Counted from the first letter of the stretch, positions 6,684 through 13,810 are shown. The stretch is 18,312 nt of DNA from Candidatus Roizmanbacteria bacterium (GCA_016203755.1 JACQMD010000070.1:1-18312); one strand, 5' to 3'. Notes: generated by a model not told the origin, from the sequence alone. A program made the numbers and translations.

Positions 6684-7887
6684 AAAGATAAAAAACATCG
6701 CTCATCTGATAAACGCATTTCTGGCGAATATGTACTATCATTTTCCCGCAAGAGATCTCATTATTATTGGAGTGACTGGAACGGACGGGAAGACAACAAC
6801 AACACACATGATTTATAACGTGTTAAAGCTTGCGGGCAAAAAGGTATCAATGATTTCATCGGTGTATGCAATCATTGCTGGAGCTGAATTCGACACCGGA
6901 TTTCATGTTACGACACCAGATCCGTGGTTTCTTCAGAAACATATCAAAAAAGCAGTCGATGCTGGAGAGGGATATCTCGTACTTGAAGTGACATCACATG
7001 CATTGGACCAGCAGCGTATATGGGGTATTCCGTTCACCATCGGTGTTATAACAAATGTGACCAATGAGCATTTGGATTACCACCTGAGGTATGAGGAGTA
7101 TGTTGCGACGAAGTTGCAGCTTATTCAACACGCAAAGGTGGGAGTGGTGAATGCGGAGGACCAATCACATCAATTCATCAAAAGATCAAAAGATCAAAAG
7201 ATCAAAAAAAACACAAATACCGTTTCTTACGGATTGAAAAGTGGTGACATAACACTTAAGAATTTTCCATTGACATTATCTATTCCGGGACAATATAACA
7301 AGTACAATGCTCTAGCAGCTGCGGCAAGTACAATGCAGTTGGGGATAGAAAAGAAAATAATTCAGACTGCACTGAAGCGTTTTACTGGTGTAAAAGGAAG
7401 GATGGATGAGGTTAAGACGGACAAGTCATTTCGAGCGATAGTTGATTTTGCCCACACACCGAATGGGCTTGAGAATGCATTAAAGACTGCCAAGAGCATG
7501 ACAAAAAAACGATTAATCCATGTGTTTGGATGCGCAGGGCTTCGCGATAGTACCAAGCGGCCCATTATGGGAGGGATCTCAGCGCGGTATGCAGATGTCA
7601 CGATTATTACAGAAGAGGATTATCGGACGGAAAATTTGGCCACGATTAACAAAATGATTGCGGAAGGATATAAAAAAGAAGTCAAAGGAAAAAAGCAACA
7701 CTTTATTATTTCGGATCGACAAGAAGCAATTAATAAAGCAATTTCTTTGGCGAAAGCAGGAGATTTAGTTATATTGACAGGAAAAGGGCACGAACAAAGT
7801 TTATGCAGAAGGAAAACTGAACATCCTTGGAGTGAGTATGAAGCAGTCGCGCAAGCGCTCAAATTAAAAATTCAAAATTCAAAGTGA
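6676..7887 (+). CDS. murE: MurE-like UDP-MurNAc-tripeptide synthetase lacking the N-terminal domain
   Basis: Mur ligases of the MurE type add the third amino acid (meso-DAP or Lys) to UDP-MurNAc-L-Ala-D-Glu with ATP. Seen here: P-loop 'GTDGKTTT' at 35-42, 'TSHALDQ' at 106-112, 'EHLDYH' with the lysine of the carbamate position at 146, 'DFAHTP' at 257-262, 'FGCAGLRDSTKRP' near 284-296 and 'GKGHE' at 369-373. At 403 aa it lacks the roughly 100-residue N-terminal domain that holds the UDP-MurNAc nucleotide in E. coli MurE. Where DAP enzymes have DNPR this protein reads 'EDYR' (314-317), so the amino acid added cannot be called. Residues 168-178 are encoded by an 8-bp tandem repeat. It overlaps both neighbours. 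Confidence 0.85.
   Translation: MIRKIKNIAHLINAFLANMYYHFPARDLIIIGVTGTDGKTTTTHMIYNVLKLAGKKVSMISSVYAIIAGAEFDTGFHVTTPDPWFLQKHIKKAVDAGEGYLVLEVTSHALDQQRIWGIPFTIGVITNVTNEHLDYHLRYEEYVATKLQLIQHAKVGVVNAEDQSHQFIKRSKDQKIKKNTNTVSYGLKSGDITLKNFPLTLSIPGQYNKYNALAAAASTMQLGIEKKIIQTALKRFTGVKGRMDEVKTDKSFRAIVDFAHTPNGLENALKTAKSMTKKRLIHVFGCAGLRDSTKRPIMGGISARYADVTIITEEDYRTENLATINKMIAEGYKKEVKGKKQHFIISDRQEAINKAISLAKAGDLVILTGKGHEQSLCRRKTEHPWSEYEAVAQALKLKIQNSK
7177..7208 (+). repeat. Four tandem 8-bp repeats (ATCAAAAG) inside murE
   Basis: ATCAAAAG occurs three times without a mismatch at 7177-7200 and a fourth copy, ATCAAAAA, follows. Because the unit is not a multiple of three, gain or loss of one copy would shift the murE frame; three copies make eight residues. 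The repeat encodes a Lys-rich loop (residues 168-178) between conserved blocks. The same octamer recurs at the murC/murB junction. Confidence 0.85.
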
Positions 7888-7913
7888 AAAATTACAATGC
7901 AAAGTTAAAAATT
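7861..7913 (+). repeat. A-rich imperfect repeats across the murE/pgeF junction
   Basis: The last codons of murE and the first of pgeF are built from related A/T-rich units. TTAAAAATT occurs at 7864-7872 and 7905-7913, with ATTCAAA-type units between. As a result the MurE tail and the PgeF head both contain the peptide KLKI. The repeat spans the 4-bp overlap of the two genes. Confidence 0.55.
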
Positions 7914-8579
7914 TTTACCTCATCAAAACTTGTATTCTTACCAGATCTAATTCACGGATTCACCACTCGTCATACAGACATTCAACAACTTCTTGTAGGT
8001 ACCATTATTTTTCCTCATCAAGTCCATGGGAATACCGTTCAGGCTATAACTTCTCAATCACTTGTGAATTATTCACAGGCTGCGGATGCGCTCGTGACAA
8101 ATAAAATAAATATTGCAATCGGAGTAAAAACAGCCGATTGTGTGCCTATTTTATTGTATGAGCCGGTAAGTCGCATTATTGCTGCAGTTCATGCAGGATG
8201 GAAGGGGACAGTGCAAAGAATTGTTGAGTGGACAATTGATACAATGAAATCATTAGGCGGACAACCGTCAAATATTATCGTTTCTTTTGGGCCATCGATT
8301 GGAATGTGTTGTTATAATGTTCCGAACGAGCGGGCCGAACAGTTTATAGATGAGTTTGGTACTGATCATCAACTGCTTTCTGAGATTGAAGGCAAACTGC
8401 ATCTTAATCTTGCATATGCCAATTATAAACAGTTACTTGTTGCCGGAGTATCTGCCGAGCATATCGATTATTCTCTCGTTTGCACAAGCTGCCAGAATGA
8501 TCTATTCTATTCATATCGAAAGGAGAAGGAAAAGTTATCTGAAGAAGTTATTAGCTTTATACAATTACTCAGAAACTAA
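7884..8579 (+). CDS. pgeF: Peptidoglycan editing factor PgeF (YfiH/laccase-domain family)
   Basis: The YfiH/LACC1 family has a zinc site made of two His and one Cys; bacterial PgeF is reported to remove wrongly incorporated L-Ser or Gly from UDP-MurNAc made by MurC, and family members also have purine nucleoside phosphorylase or deaminase activity. The ligands are visible: 'FPHQVHGN' near 43-50, 'KTADCVP' near 82-88 and 'AVHAGWKGT' near 101-109. At 231 aa the length is normal. The start is a GTG whose TGA overlap with murE is 4 bp (GTGA); no ribosome-binding site precedes it, so coupling is likely. Its place directly upstream of murC suits the editing role. Confidence 0.9.
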   Translation: MKNYNAKLKIFTSSKLVFLPDLIHGFTTRHTDIQQLLVGTIIFPHQVHGNTVQAITSQSLVNYSQAADALVTNKINIAIGVKTADCVPILLYEPVSRIIAAVHAGWKGTVQRIVEWTIDTMKSLGGQPSNIIVSFGPSIGMCCYNVPNERAEQFIDEFGTDHQLLSEIEGKLHLNLAYANYKQLLVAGVSAEHIDYSLVCTSCQNDLFYSYRKEKEKLSEEVISFIQLLRN

Positions 8580-8598
8580 AATGATTTGAATCATTTTA
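8577..8598. repeat. Perfect 22-bp palindrome in the pgeF/murC gap
   Basis: TAAAATGATT (8577-8586) and its exact complement (8589-8598) flank a 2-bp centre. The left arm begins with the pgeF stop codon, and the element takes up most of the 29-bp gap before murC. As RNA it would be a weak AU-rich hairpin without a T-tract, so it is more likely a protein-binding palindrome or RNA processing site than a terminator. An inverted copy of the AAAAGATC octamer frame (GATCTTTT) follows at 8601-8608. Confidence 0.6.
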
Positions 8599-8608
8599 AT
8601 GATCTTTT

Positions 8609-10063
8609 ATGACGGATTTATCTCAAATAAAAGCAGTTTACTTTGTCGGAATAAAAGGGGTTGGTATGACCGCGCTTGCCGTGGTTGCCAAAGAGAGAAG
8701 AATGATTGTTTCAGGTTCAGATGTTACAGAGATATTTGCCACCGAAGAGTTACTTCGGAAAAAAAAGATTAGTCTATACCAAGGATTTGATCCATCTCAT
8801 ATTCACGAATTTATCAAAAAACACAAAAATATTCCAAAAGAGGAGATTTTAGTTGTCACAACAGGAGCTCATAGTGGTGTACATAATAATGAGTCGGAAG
8901 AGGCAAAAAAGAATGATATCACAGTCATTACGCATGGAGAAGCGCTGGGTATGTTCATGCAGGGAAAGCGTCGAATTTCGGTGGCTGGTACTCATGGTAA
9001 ATCAACGACAGCTGCGCTCCTTGCCCACATTCTGACATATGCAGGAGATGACCCCTCGTACGCCGTAGGGGTAGCTGGTATAAACAGTCTTGGTTCGTCC
9101 GGTCATTTCGGAAAAGGAGACTATTTTATAGCCGAGGCAGATGAGTATGTTTCCGATCCGACTTCCAATCAAGTAGCCCGATTCCTCTATCAAACTCCCG
9201 AGATTGCTGTTATAACAACGATTGATTTTGATCATCCGGATGTATTTATTTCGCTTGATCAGGTAAAGCGTGTTTTTGTCGAACTTACCAAAACAATACA
9301 AAGAGGCGGTTGTCTCGTGGCAAATGCAGACGATCCTGTTGTCCGTTCGATTCTTCCCTATGTTGATGAGAAAATCCGTACCTATGGCATCGCAAATGAG
9401 TCTGATTTTCACGTTGAGCGGATAGAAACCAAAAAACAGAAAACAACATTTACTGCTTCATATAAAGGAGAATCCCTTGGAGTATGGGAAATAACTATTC
9501 CGGGTATTCACAATGTCAGTAATGCGTCAGGTGCCATGGTTGTTGCTCACGAGGCCGGAATTGCATGGGAAGTTATACGAAAGGCATTACCATCGTTTAC
9601 CGGAACCAAACGACGATTTGAATTTGTTGCGGAAGTAAACAGTATCATGCTTTATGATGATTATGCACATCATCCGGCAGAAATTGCGGCAACTCTTTCG
9701 GCAGCAAAAACATGGTTTCCGAACCGTCAGATTGTAGTCATTTTTCAGCCTCATACCTATTCGCGGACCCTTGCGCTCTTTAGTGAATTTTCAAGGTGTT
9801 TTGCCGATGCCGACAGTGTTACCATTGCGCCGATATTCAGATCGGCGCGAGAAAAGCCAGATAGCAGTATTACATCAGAACAACTTGTTGCTTCAATCCG
9901 TAAACATCATAAAGCTGCCTTTTACAGTTCTTCAGCCGCAGGTTTTATCAGTACAATAGGAAAAAAACTGCATCGAAATGCTATACTATTCACCATGGGG
10001 GCAGGAGATATATATAAATGGCACGGGGAAATCATTAAAGCATTAAATCAAAAGATCAAGTGA
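8609..10063 (+). CDS. murC: UDP-N-acetylmuramate--L-alanine ligase MurC
   Basis: MurC joins L-Ala to UDP-MurNAc with ATP in the cytoplasm. The 484-aa protein has the three Mur ligase domains: an N-terminal nucleotide-binding domain with 'VGIKGVGM' (13-20), a central ATPase with P-loop 'GTHGKSTT' (127-134) and 'HNVSNA' (301-306), and a C-terminal domain with 'FTGTKRRFE' (330-338), 'DDYAHHP' (350-356) and 'FQPHTYSR' (379-386). The 'DDYAHHP' block is characteristic of MurC rather than MurD, E or F. Length is normal. It starts 29 bp after pgeF, beyond a palindrome. No Shine-Dalgarno is seen. The last codons and TGA lie in 8-bp repeats that also supply the murB start. Confidence 0.95.
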   Translation: MTDLSQIKAVYFVGIKGVGMTALAVVAKERRMIVSGSDVTEIFATEELLRKKKISLYQGFDPSHIHEFIKKHKNIPKEEILVVTTGAHSGVHNNESEEAKKNDITVITHGEALGMFMQGKRRISVAGTHGKSTTAALLAHILTYAGDDPSYAVGVAGINSLGSSGHFGKGDYFIAEADEYVSDPTSNQVARFLYQTPEIAVITTIDFDHPDVFISLDQVKRVFVELTKTIQRGGCLVANADDPVVRSILPYVDEKIRTYGIANESDFHVERIETKKQKTTFTASYKGESLGVWEITIPGIHNVSNASGAMVVAHEAGIAWEVIRKALPSFTGTKRRFEFVAEVNSIMLYDDYAHHPAEIAATLSAAKTWFPNRQIVVIFQPHTYSRTLALFSEFSRCFADADSVTIAPIFRSAREKPDSSITSEQLVASIRKHHKAAFYSSSAAGFISTIGKKLHRNAILFTMGAGDIYKWHGEIIKALNQKIK

Positions 10064-10070
10064 TCAAATG
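10047..10070 (+). repeat. Three 8-bp repeats at the murC/murB junction
   Basis: ATCAAAAG (10047-10054), ATCAAGTG (10055-10062) and ATCAAATG (10063-10070) lie in register. The first unit is identical to the murE repeat. The second supplies most of the murC stop TGA, and the third ends in the murB ATG. Change in copy number would shift the end of MurC and its distance to the murB start. Confidence 0.7.
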
Positions 10071-11021
10071 AACATGACCATCCAAGAAAACGTACTACTT
10101 TCTCAACACACAAACCTTCGGGTAGGAGGTCCTGCCGATTATTTTGTTGACGCAACAGCAGAACAAGAGCTTCTGGAGGCGCTTGCATTTGCAAAAAAGA
10201 AAGAGATTCCTTACTTTGTGCTCGGCGGTGGCACAAATGTTGTTATAGGAGATGGTGGGTATCGGGGGCTCGTGGTTAAAAACAAAATGAATGAAATAAA
10301 AATGGTCGGTATGCGCGGCACGATCAGAAGCGGAGAGAGTAAGGCGGAACAAATAATATTTGTGCAAGCGGATGCTGGAGTATTAGTGAACCGTCTCGTT
10401 CGCTACACCCTTGATGAATCTTTGACCGGTCTTGAAAATTTCTTGGGACAACCCGGGACAGTAGGGGGAGCAACTTGGATCAACGCACACAATATGAATC
10501 AGAATGATTTTTTTGGCGATCACGTATCACAGGCACGGATCCTTGAAGGTGATGGAGAAATTAAAACGGTTAAGCAACAGTATTTCAAGTTCGGTTACGA
10601 TCAGAGTAGTCTTCAAAAAACAGGAGCACTCGTTCTTTCTGTTATTGTACGGCTTACCAAATCTGAAAAAGAAAAAGTATGGGAAAAGGGGAATGCCGCC
10701 ATGCACTATCGATCCGACACGCAGCCGAAAGGTAGTCCAACTGCGGGATGCACATTTCGAAATATTACGTTATCTGATGCCATGCGGATTGGAACCCCCA
10801 ATCATACCCGTTCTGCCGGGTATCTCATTGATGCGGTAGGTCTCAAGGGAAAACAAATTGGAGGGGCAAAAATTTCAGGTGAACACGCAAATTTTATGTT
10901 AAATATCCATAATGCAAAGGCAGCTGATATCATGGGGCTCATTCGACTTGCCAAGCGTGAAGTGAAGAAGAAATTCGGTGTATCATTGAAAGAAGAAGTC
11001 GTATTGGTAGGCGAATTCTAA
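10068..11021 (+). CDS. murB: UDP-N-acetylenolpyruvoylglucosamine reductase MurB
   Basis: MurB is the FAD enzyme that reduces enolpyruvyl-UDP-GlcNAc to UDP-MurNAc with NADPH. Visible are 'NLRVGG' (16-21), the FAD-binding 'LGGGTNVVIGD' (52-62), 'GLENFLGQPGTVGGA' (121-135), 'GSPTAGCTFRN' (222-232) and a C-terminal 'EEVVLVG' with the expected catalytic Glu (E310). Two active-site positions differ from E. coli: the proton-donating Ser229 is Cys228 here, and Arg159 in 'YRDS' is Asp178 in 'YDQS'. Length is 317 aa. It starts 4 bp after murC within octamer repeats; a second Met is at codon 3. murA follows after 1 bp. Confidence 0.93.
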   Translation: MNMTIQENVLLSQHTNLRVGGPADYFVDATAEQELLEALAFAKKKEIPYFVLGGGTNVVIGDGGYRGLVVKNKMNEIKMVGMRGTIRSGESKAEQIIFVQADAGVLVNRLVRYTLDESLTGLENFLGQPGTVGGATWINAHNMNQNDFFGDHVSQARILEGDGEIKTVKQQYFKFGYDQSSLQKTGALVLSVIVRLTKSEKEKVWEKGNAAMHYRSDTQPKGSPTAGCTFRNITLSDAMRIGTPNHTRSAGYLIDAVGLKGKQIGGAKISGEHANFMLNIHNAKAADIMGLIRLAKREVKKKFGVSLKEEVVLVGEF

Positions 11022-11022
11022 T

Positions 11023-12285
11023 ATGTCTAAATTTATTATCAATGGCGGGAAAAAGCTGAACGGCACCATTCATGTTGCCGGAAACAAAAATGCCGTATTG
11101 CCCATTATGGCGGCATCACTTCTTATTGATGAAGAGGTGGTGCTTGACAATGTTCCACAAATTAAAGACGTTGCCGCAATGATGACGATTCTCCGAAGTC
11201 TCGGAGCAACTGTCGAACAACCAAAGCCTCATATGCTTATCATTAACACAACATCTGTTGATTCGTATGAAGTGCTACCCGAATATGCGAAACAGCTTCG
11301 TGCTTCGGTGCTGCTCCTTGGGCCGCTATATGGGCGGTTTGGCCACGTGAAACTTCCCCATCCGGGAGGAGATGTGATTGGAAAACGAAATATTGATACG
11401 CATCTTGACGGATTTATTCATTTAGGCGCAACGGTCAAAACAGCGCATGAGTTGTATGAGCTATCCCACAAAAAAACCACAGATGAGGTAGTTATATTTC
11501 TGGATGAACCTTCAGTGACCGGCACTGAAAATCTTATGATGGCAAGCGTGCTGGGAAAAGGAACAGTACGTCTCCACAATGCTGCAAAAGAACCGCATAT
11601 TGTCTGTCTTGGTGAATTTCTGAAAAAAGCAGGAGCAAAGATTGTAGGTTTGGGAACAGACAATATGGTGATTGAGGGAGTAACAAAGCTTTCCGGAATC
11701 AAACATACAGTGCACCCCGATTATCTTGAAGAAGGAACATTTGCAGTACTTGCTGCCGCATCGGGAAGTACGTTTGCTATAACAGGAGGATTTCACGACG
11801 AAATACGATCTCCTCTCCATGTGCTTTCGCATATGGGTATCCGCTTAAACGTTAACAGTGATACGCTTATCGTTATTCCGTCAGAACTCCGTGCATGCGA
11901 AAAGCGCGTACAGGCCATGCCACATCCCGGATTTCCCACAGATCTCATGAGTCCGTTTATTGTCCTCGGAACCCAAGCGAAGGGTGAAATGCTTTTTCAT
12001 GATCCGCTCTATGAATCACGGATGTTTTTTGTTGATAAACTTATCCGGATGGGTGCTAAAATCACGATTTGTGATCCTCATCGGGTGATCGTGTATGGTC
12101 CGACAAAATTGCACGGAACGTATTTGAATACTCCTGATATTCGTGCAGGTATTGCGCTCGTGATTGCTGCCCTGATTGCAGAAGGTGAGAGCATTATTGA
12201 TAACGCAGAAATCATTGAACGCGGATACGAACGACTCGATGAACGCCTCCGTGCCTTGGGAGCAGATATTATCAAACATGAGTAA
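11023..12285 (+). CDS. murA: UDP-N-acetylglucosamine 1-carboxyvinyltransferase MurA (Asp variant)
   Basis: MurA transfers enolpyruvate from PEP to UDP-GlcNAc, the first committed step of peptidoglycan synthesis. The 420-aa protein is full length with the EPSP-synthase-like double barrel. Seen are 'AGNKNA' with the Lys22 equivalent, the mobile loop 'PGGDVIGKRNID', 'PGFPTD' with the catalytic Asp, and 'DIRAGIAL' with the PEP-binding Arg. In the loop the usual Cys115 is Asp117, codon GAT at 11371-11373. Cys-to-Asp MurA enzymes are known in Mycobacterium, Chlamydia and Borrelia and are insensitive to fosfomycin. It starts 1 bp after murB and overlaps the next gene by 8 bp. Confidence 0.96.
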   Translation: MSKFIINGGKKLNGTIHVAGNKNAVLPIMAASLLIDEEVVLDNVPQIKDVAAMMTILRSLGATVEQPKPHMLIINTTSVDSYEVLPEYAKQLRASVLLLGPLYGRFGHVKLPHPGGDVIGKRNIDTHLDGFIHLGATVKTAHELYELSHKKTTDEVVIFLDEPSVTGTENLMMASVLGKGTVRLHNAAKEPHIVCLGEFLKKAGAKIVGLGTDNMVIEGVTKLSGIKHTVHPDYLEEGTFAVLAAASGSTFAITGGFHDEIRSPLHVLSHMGIRLNVNSDTLIVIPSELRACEKRVQAMPHPGFPTDLMSPFIVLGTQAKGEMLFHDPLYESRMFFVDKLIRMGAKITICDPHRVIVYGPTKLHGTYLNTPDIRAGIALVIAALIAEGESIIDNAEIIERGYERLDERLRALGADIIKHE

Positions 12286-13009
12286 GATCGGTGCAATCAT
12301 TCTGGCAGCTGGCAAGGGCACGCGCATGAAGAGCACGACGACAAATAAAGTAATGTTAAATCTGGCCGGCCGGCCGATGCTTTCGTATACAATTGATAAT
12401 TTCAGAAAAGCTGGTATAGACGAAATAGTTGTTGTTGTCGGATTTGCGAAAAAAAGCATCATCAATTATTTTGGGGACAGCATTGAATATGCCGATCAGA
12501 AGAAGCGCTTGGGAACAGCGCATGCTGTCCAAGTAGGTCTAGCGAAATTATCTGACGATGTGACAGACGTACTTTCGGTTTATGGAGATGATTCATATAT
12601 GTATTCGCCGGAACTGTTACGGAAATTAATAGATACTCATAAGGCGAAGAATGCTGATATGACCATATTAACGGTTGAAATGTATGATCCAACCGGGCTA
12701 GGTCGCATTATTCGAAGTGATAAGGGAACAATTCAGGCAATTGTTGAAGAAAGGGTAGCAACGGATGAGCTGAAAAAAATAAAAGAGATAAATACCGGCT
12801 GCTATATTTTTAATCGGGTATTTCTCACAAAGTATCTGCCCAAAATACAGAAAAATCCTGTTGCGAAAGAGTATTATTTAACTGATATACTGGAAATTGC
12901 AGTTACTCACAAGAAAAAAATTGCAGATGTTGCCGGCGGCCGTATCCCGTGGCGGGGAGTAAATAGGCCGGAGGAGTTGGAGCAGGCAAGGAAATTAATT
13001 GCACAATAA
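12278..13009 (+). CDS. glmU: GlmU-type uridylyltransferase, stand-alone N-terminal domain
   Basis: This 243-aa nucleotidyltransferase matches the pyrophosphorylase half of GlmU, which makes UDP-GlcNAc from GlcNAc-1-phosphate and UTP. Visible are 'LAAGKGTRM' (9-17), Lys24, 'RLGTAHAV' (77-84), 'YGDD' (102-105, metal-binding Asp), 'EINTG' (170-174), 'EYYLTDIL' and 'GVNRPEEL' (227-234). The hexapeptide acetyltransferase half of normal GlmU (about 450 aa) is absent; the next gene encodes a beta-helix protein that may supply it. I chose the ATG at 12278, which gives the family's N-terminus and an 8-bp overlap with murA; the frame is open further upstream inside murA. Another sugar nucleotidylyltransferase is possible, but 'RLGTAHAV' favours GlmU. 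Confidence 0.85.
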   Translation: MSKIGAIILAAGKGTRMKSTTTNKVMLNLAGRPMLSYTIDNFRKAGIDEIVVVVGFAKKSIINYFGDSIEYADQKKRLGTAHAVQVGLAKLSDDVTDVLSVYGDDSYMYSPELLRKLIDTHKAKNADMTILTVEMYDPTGLGRIIRSDKGTIQAIVEERVATDELKKIKEINTGCYIFNRVFLTKYLPKIQKNPVAKEYYLTDILEIAVTHKKKIADVAGGRIPWRGVNRPEELEQARKLIAQ

Positions 13010-13010
13010 T

Positions 13011-13068
13011 GTAGTCGCGTGCCCTTGGCACGCCCAGCATTTTAAGCACGCCAAGGGCGTGCAACTAC
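13011..13068. repeat. REPIN-like twin hairpin with GTAG flanks
   Basis: The first hairpin is GTAG (13011-13014), two bases, then GCGTGCC (13017-13023), loop CTT and GGCACGC (13027-13033). After a 12-bp spacer the second is in inverse orientation: GCACGCC (13046-13052), loop AAG, GGCGTGC (13056-13062), two bases and CTAC (13065-13068). Each 7-bp stem is perfect. The whole forms an imperfect palindrome (18 of 23 matches). A GTAG tetranucleotide 5' of a short palindrome, in two inverted copies, is the layout of REP doublets (REPINs) moved by RAYT transposases. It is far more GC-rich than its surroundings and has no T-tract. Confidence 0.75.
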
Positions 13069-13075
13069 AAAAATT

Positions 13076-13810
13076 ATGAACAACCAATTTACACCAGAAC
13101 AACTGAATCCTTCTTATTACTTTTATAATATCCCACACGAAATGAAGGAGTGGGTTACTGCTTGTAACTATGTCTGGGAACTTATACAAAAACACGAAGT
13201 TCTTCTTAAGCGTCTTACAGATGGGCAGATTGCACAAGATGTACAGATACATGAAACGGCTACAATCACCGGTAATGTGCGTATCGGGAGCGGAACAACA
13301 ATTCAATCTCATGTTCGCATTGAAGGACCAGTCTATATTGGAGAAAATTGCCGGATTGATCATGCTGCTTCTATTCGTCCGGGAACATATTTGAGTAATA
13401 ACAGTGCTATAGGGCATGGAACCGAGATCAAGAATTCAGTTTTATTTCCCTTTGCTAAGGTAAGCAGCCTTTCATTTGTTGGCGATTCAATTCTCGGTAC
13501 TCATGCGCGGGTTGCATCCGGAGTTATGGTAAGTAACCGCCGGTTTGATCAAGAGGAGATTGTTGTTAAAACTCCTGATCAAATCTACAGCACCGGCTTG
13601 AAGCATTTTGGCTGTGTGGTTGGAGACCATTCCCGGCTAGGGGTAAATATCGTAACAAATCCTGCTACTTTTATTGGCGCACATACATTTGTTTCAGGAC
13701 TGTTAAATCTACGAGGTTTTATTCCTGCGGATTCATTTATTGAATTAGAACAAAAGACCGTTATATTGAAGAATCGTTATATCGCTAAACTCAAATCTCA
13801 CGGGCAATAA
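13076..13810 (+). CDS. Left-handed beta-helix acyltransferase, GlmU C-terminal-like
   Basis: The 244-aa protein has a helical N-terminus (about 20-48, with 'YVWELIQKH') and then hexapeptide repeats of the left-handed beta-helix type (about 50-215: 'VRIGSGTTIQ', 'VYIGENCRID', 'AIGHGTEIKN', 'FVGDSILGTH', 'VVGDHSRLGVN'). The 'SFVGDSILG' and 'SNRRFD' segments resemble the acetyltransferase part of archaeal-type GlmU. Its place behind a stand-alone GlmU uridylyltransferase suggests glucosamine-1-phosphate N-acetylation. However, the catalytic His (H363 in E. coli, in 'GHLSY') aligns with Ser131 in 'SSLSF', which weakens the call. A REPIN-like element fills the 66 bp upstream, and no ribosome-binding site is visible. 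The end converges on the TrmB gene. Confidence 0.7.
   Translation: MNNQFTPEQLNPSYYFYNIPHEMKEWVTACNYVWELIQKHEVLLKRLTDGQIAQDVQIHETATITGNVRIGSGTTIQSHVRIEGPVYIGENCRIDHAASIRPGTYLSNNSAIGHGTEIKNSVLFPFAKVSSLSFVGDSILGTHARVASGVMVSNRRFDQEEIVVKTPDQIYSTGLKHFGCVVGDHSRLGVNIVTNPATFIGAHTFVSGLLNLRGFIPADSFIELEQKTVILKNRYIAKLKSHGQ

Noticed and set aside
7177..7208. CRISPR-type array
   Set aside because: The units are 8 bp with no spacers, so this is a simple tandem repeat.
9002..9412. 136-aa minus-strand ORF
   Set aside because: It lies wholly within murC, which has all its family motifs in the plus frame; the minus translation resembles no family and is an antisense shadow.
12016..12465. 149-aa minus-strand ORF across the murA/glmU border
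   Set aside because: Both plus-strand genes are full and conserved here. The minus translation is low in recognisable structure and has no upstream signals.
13011..13068. Rho-independent terminator after the GlmU-like gene
   Set aside because: The stems are strong, but no run of T follows either hairpin on either strand, and the paired inverted layout with GTAG flanks fits a REP doublet better.
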